Source: Nocardioides gilvus
GTDB lineage: Bacteria > Actinomycetota > Actinomycetes > Propionibacteriales > Nocardioidaceae
Assembly: GCF_003194605.1 (NCBI RefSeq)
Contig: NZ_QHKY01000002.1
Coordinates: 496,001-560,000, forward strand
DNA: 64,000 bases
Direction: 5' to 3'
This document shows positions 26,392 to 36,571 of the stretch, one piece after another. The translations under genes were made by a program, and so were the position numbers. The notes under the pieces are model-generated. The model was not told the origin of the DNA, did not search any database, and saw only the letters and a program-made list of their open reading frames with translations. Position 1 is the first letter of the stretch. Every line of letters begins with the position of its first letter.

Positions 26392-27854
26392 ACAAACCGA
26401 TCCGCATGATCGCGCTCTTCTGCCTGGCGCTCTTCCTGATGCTGCTGGTCAACGTGACCTGGCTGCAGGTCTTCAAAGCCGGCGAGCTCGCCGACAGCCC
26501 CCACAACCAGCGAGTCATCGCTGACACGTTCTCCCGCGAACGCGGCGCGATCATGGTCGGGCGACGTCCGGTGGCCGAGTCGGTGCCTGCCGACGACCAG
26601 TACAAGTTCCAGCGCGAGTACCCCTTCCCGCGGCTGTACGCCCACCTGACCGGCCGCTTCAACTACTTCGGTCAGACCCAGTTGGAGAAGACGCAGAACG
26701 ATCTCCTCGCCGGTCAGGACTCGCGCCTCTTCGTGAACAGGGTCATCGACCTGCTCAGCAACAAGTCGCCCAAGGGCGGCGCTGTGCAGCTCACCGTCAA
26801 CCACGCGGCCCAGAAGGCGGCGTTCGACGGGCTCAGTGCCCTCCCCGGTGACGTCAAGGGTGCCGTGGTGGCCATCGAGCCGGCCTCCGGCAAGATCCTG
26901 GCCTCGGTCTCACTGCCGACGTACGACGTGAACCAGCTGGCCAGCCACCGCTTCGGTGAGGTCATCGCCGCCCAGGAGAAGCTCGAGGCCGACAAGTCCC
27001 AGCCCCTGATCAACCGGGCGATGGGCATGCGACTGCCCCCCGGCTCGGTCTTCAAGCTGGTCACGGCGGCGGCTGCGATGGAGTCCGAGGGCTACAACGC
27101 CGACTCCCGCGTCCCCGGCGGCAACTCGTACCGGCTCCCCGGCACCTCGGGCCCCGGTGGTCTGATCACCAACGAGGGTCGCGACTGCGGCGGCAATCGG
27201 GTCTCCTTCCGCCAGGCCATGGAGAACTCCTGCAACACCACGTTCTCCGCGCTGGCGGTCGAGGTGGGGGCGGAGGAGATGCTCGAACGCGCTGAGCGCT
27301 TCGGCTTCAACCAGACCTACCTCGAGGACATCCCGCAGGCGACGTCGGTCTTCCCCGAGGGGATGGGGTCCGCCCAGACCGGCCAGTCCGGCATCGGCCA
27401 GTTCGAGGTCGCCTCGACGCCGCTGCAGATGGCGATGGTCGCCGCCGGTATCGCCAACGGTGGTCAGGTGATGAAGCCGTACCTCGTCGACGAGCTGCGT
27501 ACGCCGTCGCTCGCCGTCCTCGACAAGACCGACCCCGAGCAGTTCAGCCAGGCCGTCTCGGCGAGCACCGCCCGTGAGCTCACCGACCTGCTGGTCTCCA
27601 CGGTCGACAACGGAACCGCCCGGCCTGCCGCGATCCCCGGCGTCAAGGTCGCCGGCAAGACCGGCACCGCCCAGAGCGGGGTCGACGACGTGCCACCGTA
27701 CGCATGGTTCGTCTCCTTCGCCCCGGCCGACAACCCTGAGGTCGCCGTGGCAGTCATGATCCAGAGTGCCGACATCCCACGTGGTGAAGTCGCCGGTGGC
27801 CGACTCGGCGGGCCCATAGCCAAAGCAGTGATGGAAGCGGTGATCTCGCGATGA
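26388..27854 (+). CDS. pbpA: Class B penicillin-binding protein (PbpA)
   Basis: 488 residues. One N-terminal transmembrane helix (about residues 5-24), a short pedestal domain, then the transpeptidase domain with active-site SxxK at Ser220-Lys223 (PPGSVFKLV), SxN at Ser281-Asn283 (MENSCNTTF) and KTG at 424-426 (AGKTGTAQS). All catalytic motifs are intact. It crosslinks peptidoglycan together with RodA, which overlaps upstream by 4 bases; the pknA start overlaps its stop, so the whole set is coupled. Confidence 0.95.
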   Translation: MNKPIRMIALFCLALFLMLLVNVTWLQVFKAGELADSPHNQRVIADTFSRERGAIMVGRRPVAESVPADDQYKFQREYPFPRLYAHLTGRFNYFGQTQLEKTQNDLLAGQDSRLFVNRVIDLLSNKSPKGGAVQLTVNHAAQKAAFDGLSALPGDVKGAVVAIEPASGKILASVSLPTYDVNQLASHRFGEVIAAQEKLEADKSQPLINRAMGMRLPPGSVFKLVTAAAAMESEGYNADSRVPGGNSYRLPGTSGPGGLITNEGRDCGGNRVSFRQAMENSCNTTFSALAVEVGAEEMLERAERFGFNQTYLEDIPQATSVFPEGMGSAQTGQSGIGQFEVASTPLQMAMVAAGIANGGQVMKPYLVDELRTPSLAVLDKTDPEQFSQAVSASTARELTDLLVSTVDNGTARPAAIPGVKVAGKTGTAQSGVDDVPPYAWFVSFAPADNPEVAVAVMIQSADIPRGEVAGGRLGGPIAKAVMEAVISR

Positions 27855-29428
27855 GCAGCGACAGCACGACCGAGCACGGCAGTGTGGGCCCCGACGGCAG
27901 GTACGTCCTGGTCTCCCGCATCGCGACCGGGGGCATGGGCGAGGTCTGGCGAGCAGAAGACACCGCGCTGGGCCGTACGGTCGCCGTCAAGCTGCTCAAG
28001 ACCGAGTACTCGGGCGACGCACAGTTCCGCAGCCGGTTCGAGTCCGAGGCCCGGCACGCCGCCGCCCTCACCCACCCCGGCATCGCCGCGGTCTACGACG
28101 TGGGCGAGTCAGCCGTGAGCGACGGCGGTCCGCTGCGACCGTTCCTGGTGATGGAGCTGGTGGACGGACAGCCGCTGTCCAACCTGATCCGCCCCAGTGC
28201 GCCGATGGACCCGGGCGCCGTGCGCGACCTGCTGGCCCAGGTCGGTGACGCGCTGGGCGTGGCCCACCGTGCCGGCATCGTGCACCGCGACATCAAGCCC
28301 GCCAACCTCCTGGTCACCCCGGAGCGCCAGATCAAGGTGACCGACTTCGGGATCGCGCGCGCCGCCGAGGCCGTGGCCCTGACCCAGACCGGTCAGGTCA
28401 TGGGCACCCCGCAGTACCTCTCCCCCGAGCAGGCCGAGGGCGGTCGCGCCACCGCAGCCTCCGACGTCTACTCGCTGGCCGTCGTGGCCTTCGAGTGCCT
28501 GACCGGCCGCCGGCCCTTCGAGGCGGAGTCTCCGGTCGCGACGGCGCTGGCCCACCTGCGCAGCCCGATCCCGGACCTCCCGACCTCGGTGCCCGCCGAC
28601 CTCGCGGCCGTCGTACGACGGGGCCTGGCCAAGGACCCGGAGGAGCGGTTCGTCGACGGTTCGGCCTTTGCGGCCGCGCTGCGCGACCCTGCCACCCACG
28701 CCATCGGACTCCCGGCCGCAGGGCTCGCGCCCACCGAGGCCACCGCCGTCATCCCACCCACCGCTCCCGAGCCGGTCACCCAGGTCGTCCCCGTCACTGC
28801 CGGGGTGCCGATCCCCGTCGATCCCGCCGACCCCACGGGCACGAACCGGCGAGTGGAGGAGGAGCACCGCGGCGACAAGGTCAGCAACACCGCTCTCCTC
28901 ATCACCATCGTGGTCCTGCTCGCGCTGCTTGCCGGGGTCTTCCTGTGGTGGCAGGCCAACCGCGATGACCCGGTCGCTCCCCCCGAGACGACCAACAGTG
29001 CCTCCCCCACTCCGGAGGAGTCCGAGGAGCCGGAGTCGATCGACGTCGACCCGGACGACTACATCGGCGAGGACTTCGGCACCGTACGAAGCGCGCTGCG
29101 TGAGCTGGGCCTGCGCGTCGCACGCGACGAGCAGACCAACCCGGGCGACGAGACCCCGGGCGAGGTGACCGGGGTCAACCCGTCCGGCAGCCTCGAGCCC
29201 GGCGAGCGGGTCACGGTCTCCTTCTGGGGCGAGCCGCCCGCCGAGGAGCCGGAGCCGGAACCGACCCCGACGCCCACCCCGGAGCCCGAACCCGAGCCGG
29301 AGCCGGAGCCGACCCCGACGCCGACCCCCACCGCCGAGCCGGCGCCAACCCCCACCCCCACCGAGACCACGGACCCGACGCCGCCGCCCGCGGCTGCCGA
29401 GGCTCCCTCCCTGCGGTCACCGCTGTGA
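27851..29428 (+). CDS. pknA: Membrane Ser/Thr protein kinase (PknA position) with one PASTA-like domain
   Basis: 525 residues. Kinase domain about residues 18-280: GGMGEVWRA glycine loop, Lys47, HRD at 145-147 (IVHRDIKPANLL), DFG at 165-167. A juxtamembrane linker leads to one helix (about residues 350-372). Outside it, about residues 400-455 form a PASTA-like unit (GEDFGTVRSALRELGLRV then GEVTGVNPSGSLEPGE), followed by a 60-residue tail of Pro-Glu/Pro-Thr repeats. Mycobacterial PknA has no PASTA domain, so this copy differs. It should phosphorylate wall-synthesis and division proteins. The symbol is by position in the operon. Confidence 0.9.
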   Translation: MSSDSTTEHGSVGPDGRYVLVSRIATGGMGEVWRAEDTALGRTVAVKLLKTEYSGDAQFRSRFESEARHAAALTHPGIAAVYDVGESAVSDGGPLRPFLVMELVDGQPLSNLIRPSAPMDPGAVRDLLAQVGDALGVAHRAGIVHRDIKPANLLVTPERQIKVTDFGIARAAEAVALTQTGQVMGTPQYLSPEQAEGGRATAASDVYSLAVVAFECLTGRRPFEAESPVATALAHLRSPIPDLPTSVPADLAAVVRRGLAKDPEERFVDGSAFAAALRDPATHAIGLPAAGLAPTEATAVIPPTAPEPVTQVVPVTAGVPIPVDPADPTGTNRRVEEEHRGDKVSNTALLITIVVLLALLAGVFLWWQANRDDPVAPPETTNSASPTPEESEEPESIDVDPDDYIGEDFGTVRSALRELGLRVARDEQTNPGDETPGEVTGVNPSGSLEPGERVTVSFWGEPPAEEPEPEPTPTPTPEPEPEPEPEPTPTPTPTAEPAPTPTPTETTDPTPPPAAAEAPSLRSPL

Positions 29429-29438
29429 AAGGCCTGAG

Positions 29439-31241
<1,803 letters not shown>

Positions 31242-31259
31242 AGGTCCGACGGACGACGC

Positions 31260-32015
31260 TCAGGACGGAAGCGGCACCGCGTACGACAGGTTGGGGACGC
31301 CGTCGTACGCGGGAGCGGTGACGAACTCCTCGAGCCCCAACTGCCAGCCGACGGCCACCGAGGGGTCGGCCGCGGCGGTGCGGTAGACGTTGAGGTAGTC
31401 GTCGCGCTGGATCTCGTCGAAGATCGCGAGCTGGTCGCCGACGGCGGTGATGACGTACGGAGGCGAGTAGGGCTGGCCCTGCAGCTGCACGGTGTTGCCG
31501 CTGCACTTGATGCCGGTGGTGGAGATGACCCGCTGGCCCTGGATGGTGACGGCGTCGGCGCCGCCGCGCCACATCGCGTTGACCACGGCCTGGATGTCCT
31601 GCTGGTGCACGACCATCTGGTTGAGCTCCTCCGAGGTCGTGGCCTCGTTGAGCAGCTCCTCGGAGGCATCGGTGAGCGTGACGGTGACGCCGGCGCCGGA
31701 GACGGGCGTCATGCCGGCCGGGTCCTCGAGGCGGGCGATCCGTCGGTTGTAGCGGTTGACCTGACGGTCACCGATGTCGGCGGAGAGAGCGGCGACCTCG
31801 GCATCGAGAGCGGCGGCGCGGGCGTTGAGCACGTTCAGCTCCTCCGACTCCGCCTCCACGATCGAGGCGATGTCGGTGTAGCGGGAGGGACGCAGGTCGG
31901 TGCCCTCACTGTTCTGTGCGCTGACCATGAAGAGGGCGCCGCTGAGCAGGAACACCACGGGCGTCCCGATGCGCCAGACACGGCGCCGGGGGGATGCGTG
32001 GGAAGACTGCGTCAC
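31260..32015 (-). CDS. DUF881 domain-containing membrane protein
   Basis: 251 residues from GTG 32015. A signal-anchor helix (about residues 14-32) is followed by a coiled segment rich in Glu/Ala (about 45-85) and the DUF881 domain containing MTPVSGAGVTVTLTDAS, MWRGGADAVTIQGQRV and YSPPYVITAVGD. DUF881 proteins occur next to division and wall genes in Gram-positive bacteria, as here beside crgA and pknB, but their function is not settled. Divergent from crgA. Confidence 0.88.
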   Translation of the reverse strand: MTQSSHASPRRRVWRIGTPVVFLLSGALFMVSAQNSEGTDLRPSRYTDIASIVEAESEELNVLNARAAALDAEVAALSADIGDRQVNRYNRRIARLEDPAGMTPVSGAGVTVTLTDASEELLNEATTSEELNQMVVHQQDIQAVVNAMWRGGADAVTIQGQRVISTTGIKCSGNTVQLQGQPYSPPYVITAVGDQLAIFDEIQRDDYLNVYRTAAADPSVAVGWQLGLEEFVTAPAYDGVPNLSYAVPLPS

Positions 32016-32079
32016 GACGACTACGCTAGCCGAGCGCACCAATGCGCGACGTCTCACACACTCCACGAGGAGGACCCAC

Positions 32080-32538
32080 GTGTCCAAGGCCAAGAACGGA
32101 TCGCTGGTCGAAGACCGTGCCCGTATCTTCTCGATCCGGTTCATCATCGCCTTGCTCCTGGTGGTGCTCGGCATCGCTTGGATCGCCTACTACTACGCGG
32201 GCGTGCGTCCCGACCCGTCGGCCTTCCCGGTCGAGGAGGCGTCAGGACCCAAGTTCATCGCGGACCTGGCCAAGTGGAATTACCTCATCGGCTTCGGGCT
32301 GCTGATGGTCGGCCTCAGCATCGCCGCACACCCCTCGACGCCTCTGGGCCGCGGTCGGGGCGTGGTGGTCGGGATGCTCGGTTGCTTCCTCATCGGCCTG
32401 CTCTGGATCTGTGTCTTCTACGTCTTCGCCAACGACCTGGAGTCGCTCTGGGTCTTCAACGACCTCGGCAACTACAACCTCGTGGTCGGCATCGGCTTCA
32501 TGGCCGTCGGTTTCTCCTTCGCCACCCGCTGGGAGTGA
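32080..32538 (+). CDS. crgA: Cell-division protein CrgA, internally duplicated
   Basis: 152 residues from GTG 32080, preceded by GAGGAGG. CrgA normally has about 90 residues and two helices. Here the C-terminal half (about 90-152) is a normal CrgA: LIGLLWICVFYVFAND then LGNYNLVVGIGFMAVGF and ending ATRWE. The N-terminal half repeats the plan: LVVLGIAWIAYYYAG then LAKWNYLIGFGLLMVGL. So four helices are predicted. CrgA helps FtsZ, FtsQ and PbpA assemble at the division site. The pairing with the kinase operon and the rhomboid gene is typical. Confidence 0.87.
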   Translation: MSKAKNGSLVEDRARIFSIRFIIALLLVVLGIAWIAYYYAGVRPDPSAFPVEEASGPKFIADLAKWNYLIGFGLLMVGLSIAAHPSTPLGRGRGVVVGMLGCFLIGLLWICVFYVFANDLESLWVFNDLGNYNLVVGIGFMAVGFSFATRWE

Positions 32539-32568
32539 GCAGCAGCCTCACCTGCCACTGAGACGTAC

Positions 32569-32607
32569 GACGAAGGCCGCCTTCCCCTCGGGGAGGCGGC
32601 CTTCGTC
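32569..32607. terminator. Bidirectional terminator after crgA
   Basis: GACGAAGGCCGCC (32569-32581) and GGCGGCCTTCGTC (32595-32607) make a perfect 13-base stem with a 13-base loop, 31 bases after the crgA stop and between crgA and the convergent rhomboid gene. Symmetric, so it can serve both directions. Confidence 0.8.
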
Positions 32608-32624
32608 ATGTGCGGTGCCGCGAG

Positions 32625-32735
32625 TTGTCCACAGGCATGGCTCTGCACCGCGTGCCGTCTCCACAGCTGGGGAGAAGGCTGGGGATGAATTACAAGGCTG
32701 TAGTTATCCACAGGTTATCCCCCGTCTGTGGATGA
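32625..32735. promoter_or_regulatory. Cluster of DnaA-box-like sequences between crgA and the rhomboid gene
   Basis: Within 111 bases: TTGTCCACA (32625-32633, the actinobacterial consensus box), GTCTCCACA (32657-32665, two mismatches), TTATCCACA (32704-32712, exact E. coli/Streptomyces-type box), TTATCCCCC (32715-32723, weak), and TCATCCACA on the minus strand (32727-32735, one mismatch). They lie between two converging genes where no promoter is expected, and the spacer around 32685-32700 is AT-rich for this genome. Possible roles are DnaA titration, an origin-regulating site or a remnant origin. Confidence 0.6.
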
Positions 32736-32769
32736 CGACGAGTGGAGAGCGGTCAGGTTTCGGAGGGCC

Positions 32770-33753
32770 TCAGCCGACCAGGATCAGCGTGCGTACCGCG
32801 AGGGCCACGGCGATCAGGACGCCGAGACCGACGAAGCCCACCACCTGCCAGCGCGAGCGGTGCGGCCCCTTGGGCGCGTAGATCACCACGGCGACGGCGA
32901 GGAGTCCCCCGGCCAGCCCGCCGAAGTGCCCCTGCCAGGAGATCCCGGGGAAGGTGAAGGTGAAGACTGCGTTCACGGCCAGCAGGATCAGCAACTGGCG
33001 TACGTTGCCCCCCACCCGCCACGCGAGCAGCAGCATCGCGCCGATCAGACCCCACAGCGCCCCCGACGCCCCCAGGGTCGAGCTCTGCGGGTCGGCCAGC
33101 CAGAGCACGGAGGCGCTTCCGGCGAAGAGCGAGAGGAAGTAGACCCCCAGGAAGCGGATCCGCCCGATGGCCTGTTCGATCACTGGGCCGACGAACCACA
33201 GCCCGATCATGTTGAGGGCGATGTGGATGATCTCGAGGTGGGTGAAGCCGCTGGTCAGCACCTGCCACCAGGCGCCGTCGGCGACGCTGCTCGCCCACAC
33301 GGCGTCGGGCACGGTCGCACAGAGGGCAGCCGTGTCGACCCCGGGGAACCAGCCCGCACCGTCGTCGGCGACGCAGCGCCCCGCGGGGCTGAGCATCAAC
33401 TTCTCGGCCAACGCCGACGACCGCCCGCCGGTGAGGGTGATCGCCAACCAGACCAGGGCGTTGAGCCCGATCAGGACGAAGGTGGTCAGCCGCGGGTCGG
33501 CGGAGCGCTTGCCCCCGTACGCGTTCTGACCGCTGCGGGTCTCCTTGGCGCCCCGCGCGACGCAGTCGGGGCACTGGAAGCCCACGGAGGCGTCGCGCAT
33601 GCAGTCAGGGCAGATCGGCCGCTCGCACCGCTGACACTTGATGTATGTCTCGCGTCCGGAGTGCCGGTAGCACTGCGGCACTCCGGACGGCGAGTCAGGC
33701 TTGTCCGAGGGCTGCGACCGACCGGAACGGTCGTCGGAGGTGGGATCGTTCAA
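32770..33753 (-). CDS. Rhomboid intramembrane serine protease with N-terminal zinc-finger-like domain
   Basis: 327 residues. TTG 33753 is chosen because a GAGGAG site lies 8 bases upstream; the frame further up overlaps the cyclophilin gene. Residues 28-64 carry a Cys/His set (Cys28, His31, Cys40, Cys43, Cys48, Cys51, Cys61, Cys64) resembling a B-box zinc finger. Six to seven transmembrane helices follow with rhomboid signatures: HIALNMIGLW, the catalytic serine in GASGALWG and the catalytic histidine in GHFGGLAGG. It cleaves membrane proteins within the bilayer. The zinc-finger fusion is common in actinobacterial rhomboids. Confidence 0.93.
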   Translation of the reverse strand: MNDPTSDDRSGRSQPSDKPDSPSGVPQCYRHSGRETYIKCQRCERPICPDCMRDASVGFQCPDCVARGAKETRSGQNAYGGKRSADPRLTTFVLIGLNALVWLAITLTGGRSSALAEKLMLSPAGRCVADDGAGWFPGVDTAALCATVPDAVWASSVADGAWWQVLTSGFTHLEIIHIALNMIGLWFVGPVIEQAIGRIRFLGVYFLSLFAGSASVLWLADPQSSTLGASGALWGLIGAMLLLAWRVGGNVRQLLILLAVNAVFTFTFPGISWQGHFGGLAGGLLAVAVVIYAPKGPHRSRWQVVGFVGLGVLIAVALAVRTLILVG

Positions 33754-33784
33754 CGCAAGGTCTCCTCGAAGCCCTCGGGGTGGA

Positions 33785-34297
<513 letters not shown>

Positions 34298-34367
34298 GGA
34301 GGTCGCCTCTCGATCGGTTGGACACGGATGCCCCGATCCTCCCACGCACCCGGGCGCGCCCTGCGCA

Positions 34368-34446
34368 GTCACCCTGTCTGGTCACCCTCTCTGGTCACCC
34401 TCTCTGGGCCCACCATGCATGAACCGGGCCCGTAGTGGGCATGGTG
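34368..34446. repeat. 13-bp tandem repeat and nested inverted repeats
   Basis: GTCACCCTGTCTG (34368-34380) followed by two exact copies of GTCACCCTCTCTG (34381-34393 and 34394-34406) form a three-unit head-to-tail array. It runs straight into GGGCCC-N14-GGGCCC and a CACCATGC (34411-34418) / GCATGGTG (34439-34446) inverted pair. This lies in the divergent region between ppiA and the coiled-coil gene and could influence either promoter. Confidence 0.75.
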
Positions 34447-34534
34447 AGTGCACCGCCGGGGGGCGGGCCGACTCTGGCAGTCGGTTTGCCCTGCATGGTG
34501 AGATGGAGGACCAAACCTCACGAAGGGAATGACC

Positions 34535-35242
34535 ATGGGTGTGCGCAAGCAGAAGAATCTGATCGAGAAGGCAACGGAGGTCGCCGACCAGGTGCTCCCG
34601 CAGGTCGAAGCCGCGTTCGACCACGCCGTCGAGCGCGCCCAGGAGGGGGTCCACCAGGCCGCCCCGCTGATCGCCCAGGGCAAGGTCGCCGCCGGTGAGA
34701 AGATCACCAAGGGCAAGGTCGCCGCCGCTCCGCTGGTGGCCCAGGGCAGGGTTGCCGCAACCGGTGCGCTCGCGCACGCGCTCGACGTCGCCGCCCACGC
34801 GGCCGAGAGCACCCAGCACTTCGCCGAGGAGCACGCTGCCGCGCTCAAGGAGCAGCCCGCCAAGAAGAAGGGCGGCAAGTTGCGCAAGATCCTGCTCTTC
34901 TCCGGCCTGCTCGCCGTCGTCGGCGTGGTCGCGAAGAAGTTCAGCGACAGCCGCGAGGCCGCCAAGTGGCAGAGCGCCACCTCGCCCACGCCGCCGGCAC
35001 CGCGCCCCGCGTCGGCGCGCCCCGCTGACGACGCAGCAGGCGCTGACCCCGCTGAGGCCCTGTCGGATGCCACCGACACCCCGCACGCAGTGACCACGCC
35101 CGACGACCCGGCCGACGTGGTCGACGTCCCCGCGGGCCCCCAGGAGGTGGCTCCGCGCTCTGCCGAGGCCGTCGAGGACCTCGAGGACATCACCGCTCAG
35201 GACGAGGCGGACGGCGGCCGGGGCAACAACGGCCGCATCTGA
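34535..35242 (+). CDS. Alanine-rich coiled protein with one membrane helix, unknown function
   Basis: 235 residues. ATG 34535 is favoured over ATG 34529 because GAAGGGA is at the right distance only for the former. Residues 1-110 are helical and heptad-like with repeated VAQ/IAQGKVAA units (IAQGKVAAGEKITKGKVAA then VAQGRVAATGA), a basic stretch KKKGG leads to one hydrophobic helix LLFSGLLAVVGVVA (about residues 113-127), and the C-terminal 90 residues are Pro/Ala/Asp-rich and disordered. Similar proteins are found in Nocardioides-type genomes, but I know no function. It could be a phasin- or apolipoprotein-like amphipathic helix protein. Confidence 0.7.
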   Translation: MGVRKQKNLIEKATEVADQVLPQVEAAFDHAVERAQEGVHQAAPLIAQGKVAAGEKITKGKVAAAPLVAQGRVAATGALAHALDVAAHAAESTQHFAEEHAAALKEQPAKKKGGKLRKILLFSGLLAVVGVVAKKFSDSREAAKWQSATSPTPPAPRPASARPADDAAGADPAEALSDATDTPHAVTTPDDPADVVDVPAGPQEVAPRSAEAVEDLEDITAQDEADGGRGNNGRI

Positions 35243-35272
35243 CCAACAGTTCGGCAAGGACGGCACCGGTCA

Positions 35273-35313
35273 CTGACGCCCTCATCAGCTCGTTTGAGCT
35301 GGTGAGGCGTCAG
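35273..35313. terminator. Bidirectional terminator between convergent genes
   Basis: CTGACGCC-CTCATCAGCTC (35273-35291) folds on GAGCTGGTGAGG-CGTCAG (to 35313) with a GTTT loop and a one-base bulge, giving an approximately 18-base stem. Its right arm overlaps the stop codon of the patatin gene (35310-35312). Confidence 0.8.
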
Positions 35314-36152
35314 GGTCGGGTGCCGATCCCCAACCGGTCCAGGTGGATGAGCGAGGCCAGGTAGGTCGCCTCGATCTTGTCCTCCACGCCCGCGAAGTCG
35401 CGGTGGGCCATGAGCGAGTCGTCACGTGACGACGTACCGGCCGTGGGCAGTACGTGCGCCTCGACGTCGTCGGGCAGCTCAGCCATCTCGCGTACGAAAC
35501 GGTGGCGCCGTGCGATCTCGAAGGAGACCCGCGCCACCTCCCACGGCTTGCTCGGCACCGTGAGCGGACGATCGATCCGGCCCACCTGCAGCACGAAGAT
35601 CCGCGTCGCGCCGAGCGCCGCCGCCCGGCCGACCGGGATCGAGTTGACGATGCCGCCGTCGAGGAAGTGTTCGTCGCCCACCTTCGCCGGGGGCAGCAGG
35701 CCCGGGACCGCCGCGCTCGCCACCACGGCCTCGACCACGGGGCCCTCGGAGAACCAGTGCTCGGCGGAGCGCTCGATGCTGGCGGCGCAGACCTGGAACG
35801 GCACCTTCAGGTCGCTGAAGTGGGCGTCGCCCAGCTCGTCGCGCATCAGTTGCTTGATGGGGGCGGAGTCGTAGACGTGGGTGCCGGAGCTGACGGCTCG
35901 GCGCACGGTGCGCAGCGGTGAGGTCCCGTAGATCTCGCGGGCCAGCGTCGAGGCCCGCCACAGCGACGTCATCCGCTCGACGACCTCGAGGGTGGGGTCG
36001 TGGGCGAGCATGGCGCCGTTGATCGCGCCGATGCTGGTGCCGAGCACCAGGTCGGGGGTGATGCCACGCTCGAGGAGCGCCCGCAGCATGCCCACCTCGA
36101 CGGCGCCGAGCAGGCCACCGCCGCCGAGCACGAACGCTGTCTTCGCCGGCAC
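35310..36152 (-). CDS. Patatin-like phospholipase
   Basis: 280 residues from GTG 36152. The oxyanion motif is FVLGGGGLLGAVEVG, the catalytic serine lies in GTSIGA (GxSxG) and the catalytic Asp in LDGGIVNSIP (DGG); together they form the Ser-Asp dyad of patatins. No signal peptide is seen, so it is a cytoplasmic or peripheral membrane lipid acyl hydrolase of the RssA-like bacterial group. The start codon shares one base with the stop of the DUF3817 gene (TAGTG), suggesting coupled translation; no other ribosome site is evident. Confidence 0.93.
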   Translation of the reverse strand: MPAKTAFVLGGGGLLGAVEVGMLRALLERGITPDLVLGTSIGAINGAMLAHDPTLEVVERMTSLWRASTLAREIYGTSPLRTVRRAVSSGTHVYDSAPIKQLMRDELGDAHFSDLKVPFQVCAASIERSAEHWFSEGPVVEAVVASAAVPGLLPPAKVGDEHFLDGGIVNSIPVGRAAALGATRIFVLQVGRIDRPLTVPSKPWEVARVSFEIARRHRFVREMAELPDDVEAHVLPTAGTSSRDDSLMAHRDFAGVEDKIEATYLASLIHLDRLGIGTRP

Positions 36153-36562
36153 TATGACACTCGGACCGTTTCGGGGGTCCTGAACTCGGCCGGGTGGTCG
36201 GCCTTGAGGCGCTGGGTCGCTCGATGCTCGGCCCAGAAGGAGACGACCGGGATGGTGCCCGCAGCGAGGATGCCGAGCGTGAACGCCATCGACCACTTCG
36301 CCTTCCGGGCCAGCAAGAACGCGAGGACCAGGAAGATCGCGTAGAGCCAGCCGTGCAGCACGCCGAGGATTCCGGTGATGAACTCCCCGATGTCGTCGGC
36401 ACGGCTTCCCTCGTCGAACCAGTTCGGCGTCGGGATCCGGTCACCGATCCACATCGGGCTCCCGTCGAAGTTGGAGAGCGGGACGCCGATGAGGCAGAGC
36501 ACGATGAGGAGCACACCCACCGCGTAAGCCATCACGCGGTAGCGGATCAAGGCCTTCTTCAC
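36152..36562 (-). CDS. DUF3817 domain-containing membrane protein
   Basis: 136 residues from GTG 36562, about three transmembrane helices. The family signature is the N-terminal RYRVMAYAVGVLLIVLCL and the central GVLHGWLYAIFLVLAF, with Glu/Arg in the loop. The function of DUF3817 proteins is not known; they are common in actinobacteria. It starts 10 bases after the SURF1-like gene ends and overlaps the patatin start by one base, so the three probably form one transcript. Confidence 0.88.
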   Translation of the reverse strand: MKKALIRYRVMAYAVGVLLIVLCLIGVPLSNFDGSPMWIGDRIPTPNWFDEGSRADDIGEFITGILGVLHGWLYAIFLVLAFLLARKAKWSMAFTLGILAAGTIPVVSFWAEHRATQRLKADHPAEFRTPETVRVS

Positions 36563-36571
36563 ACCCTGAGG

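Noticed and set aside
34368..34406. CRISPR-like array
   Set aside because: Units are 13 bases, directly adjacent with no spacers, and no cas genes are present.
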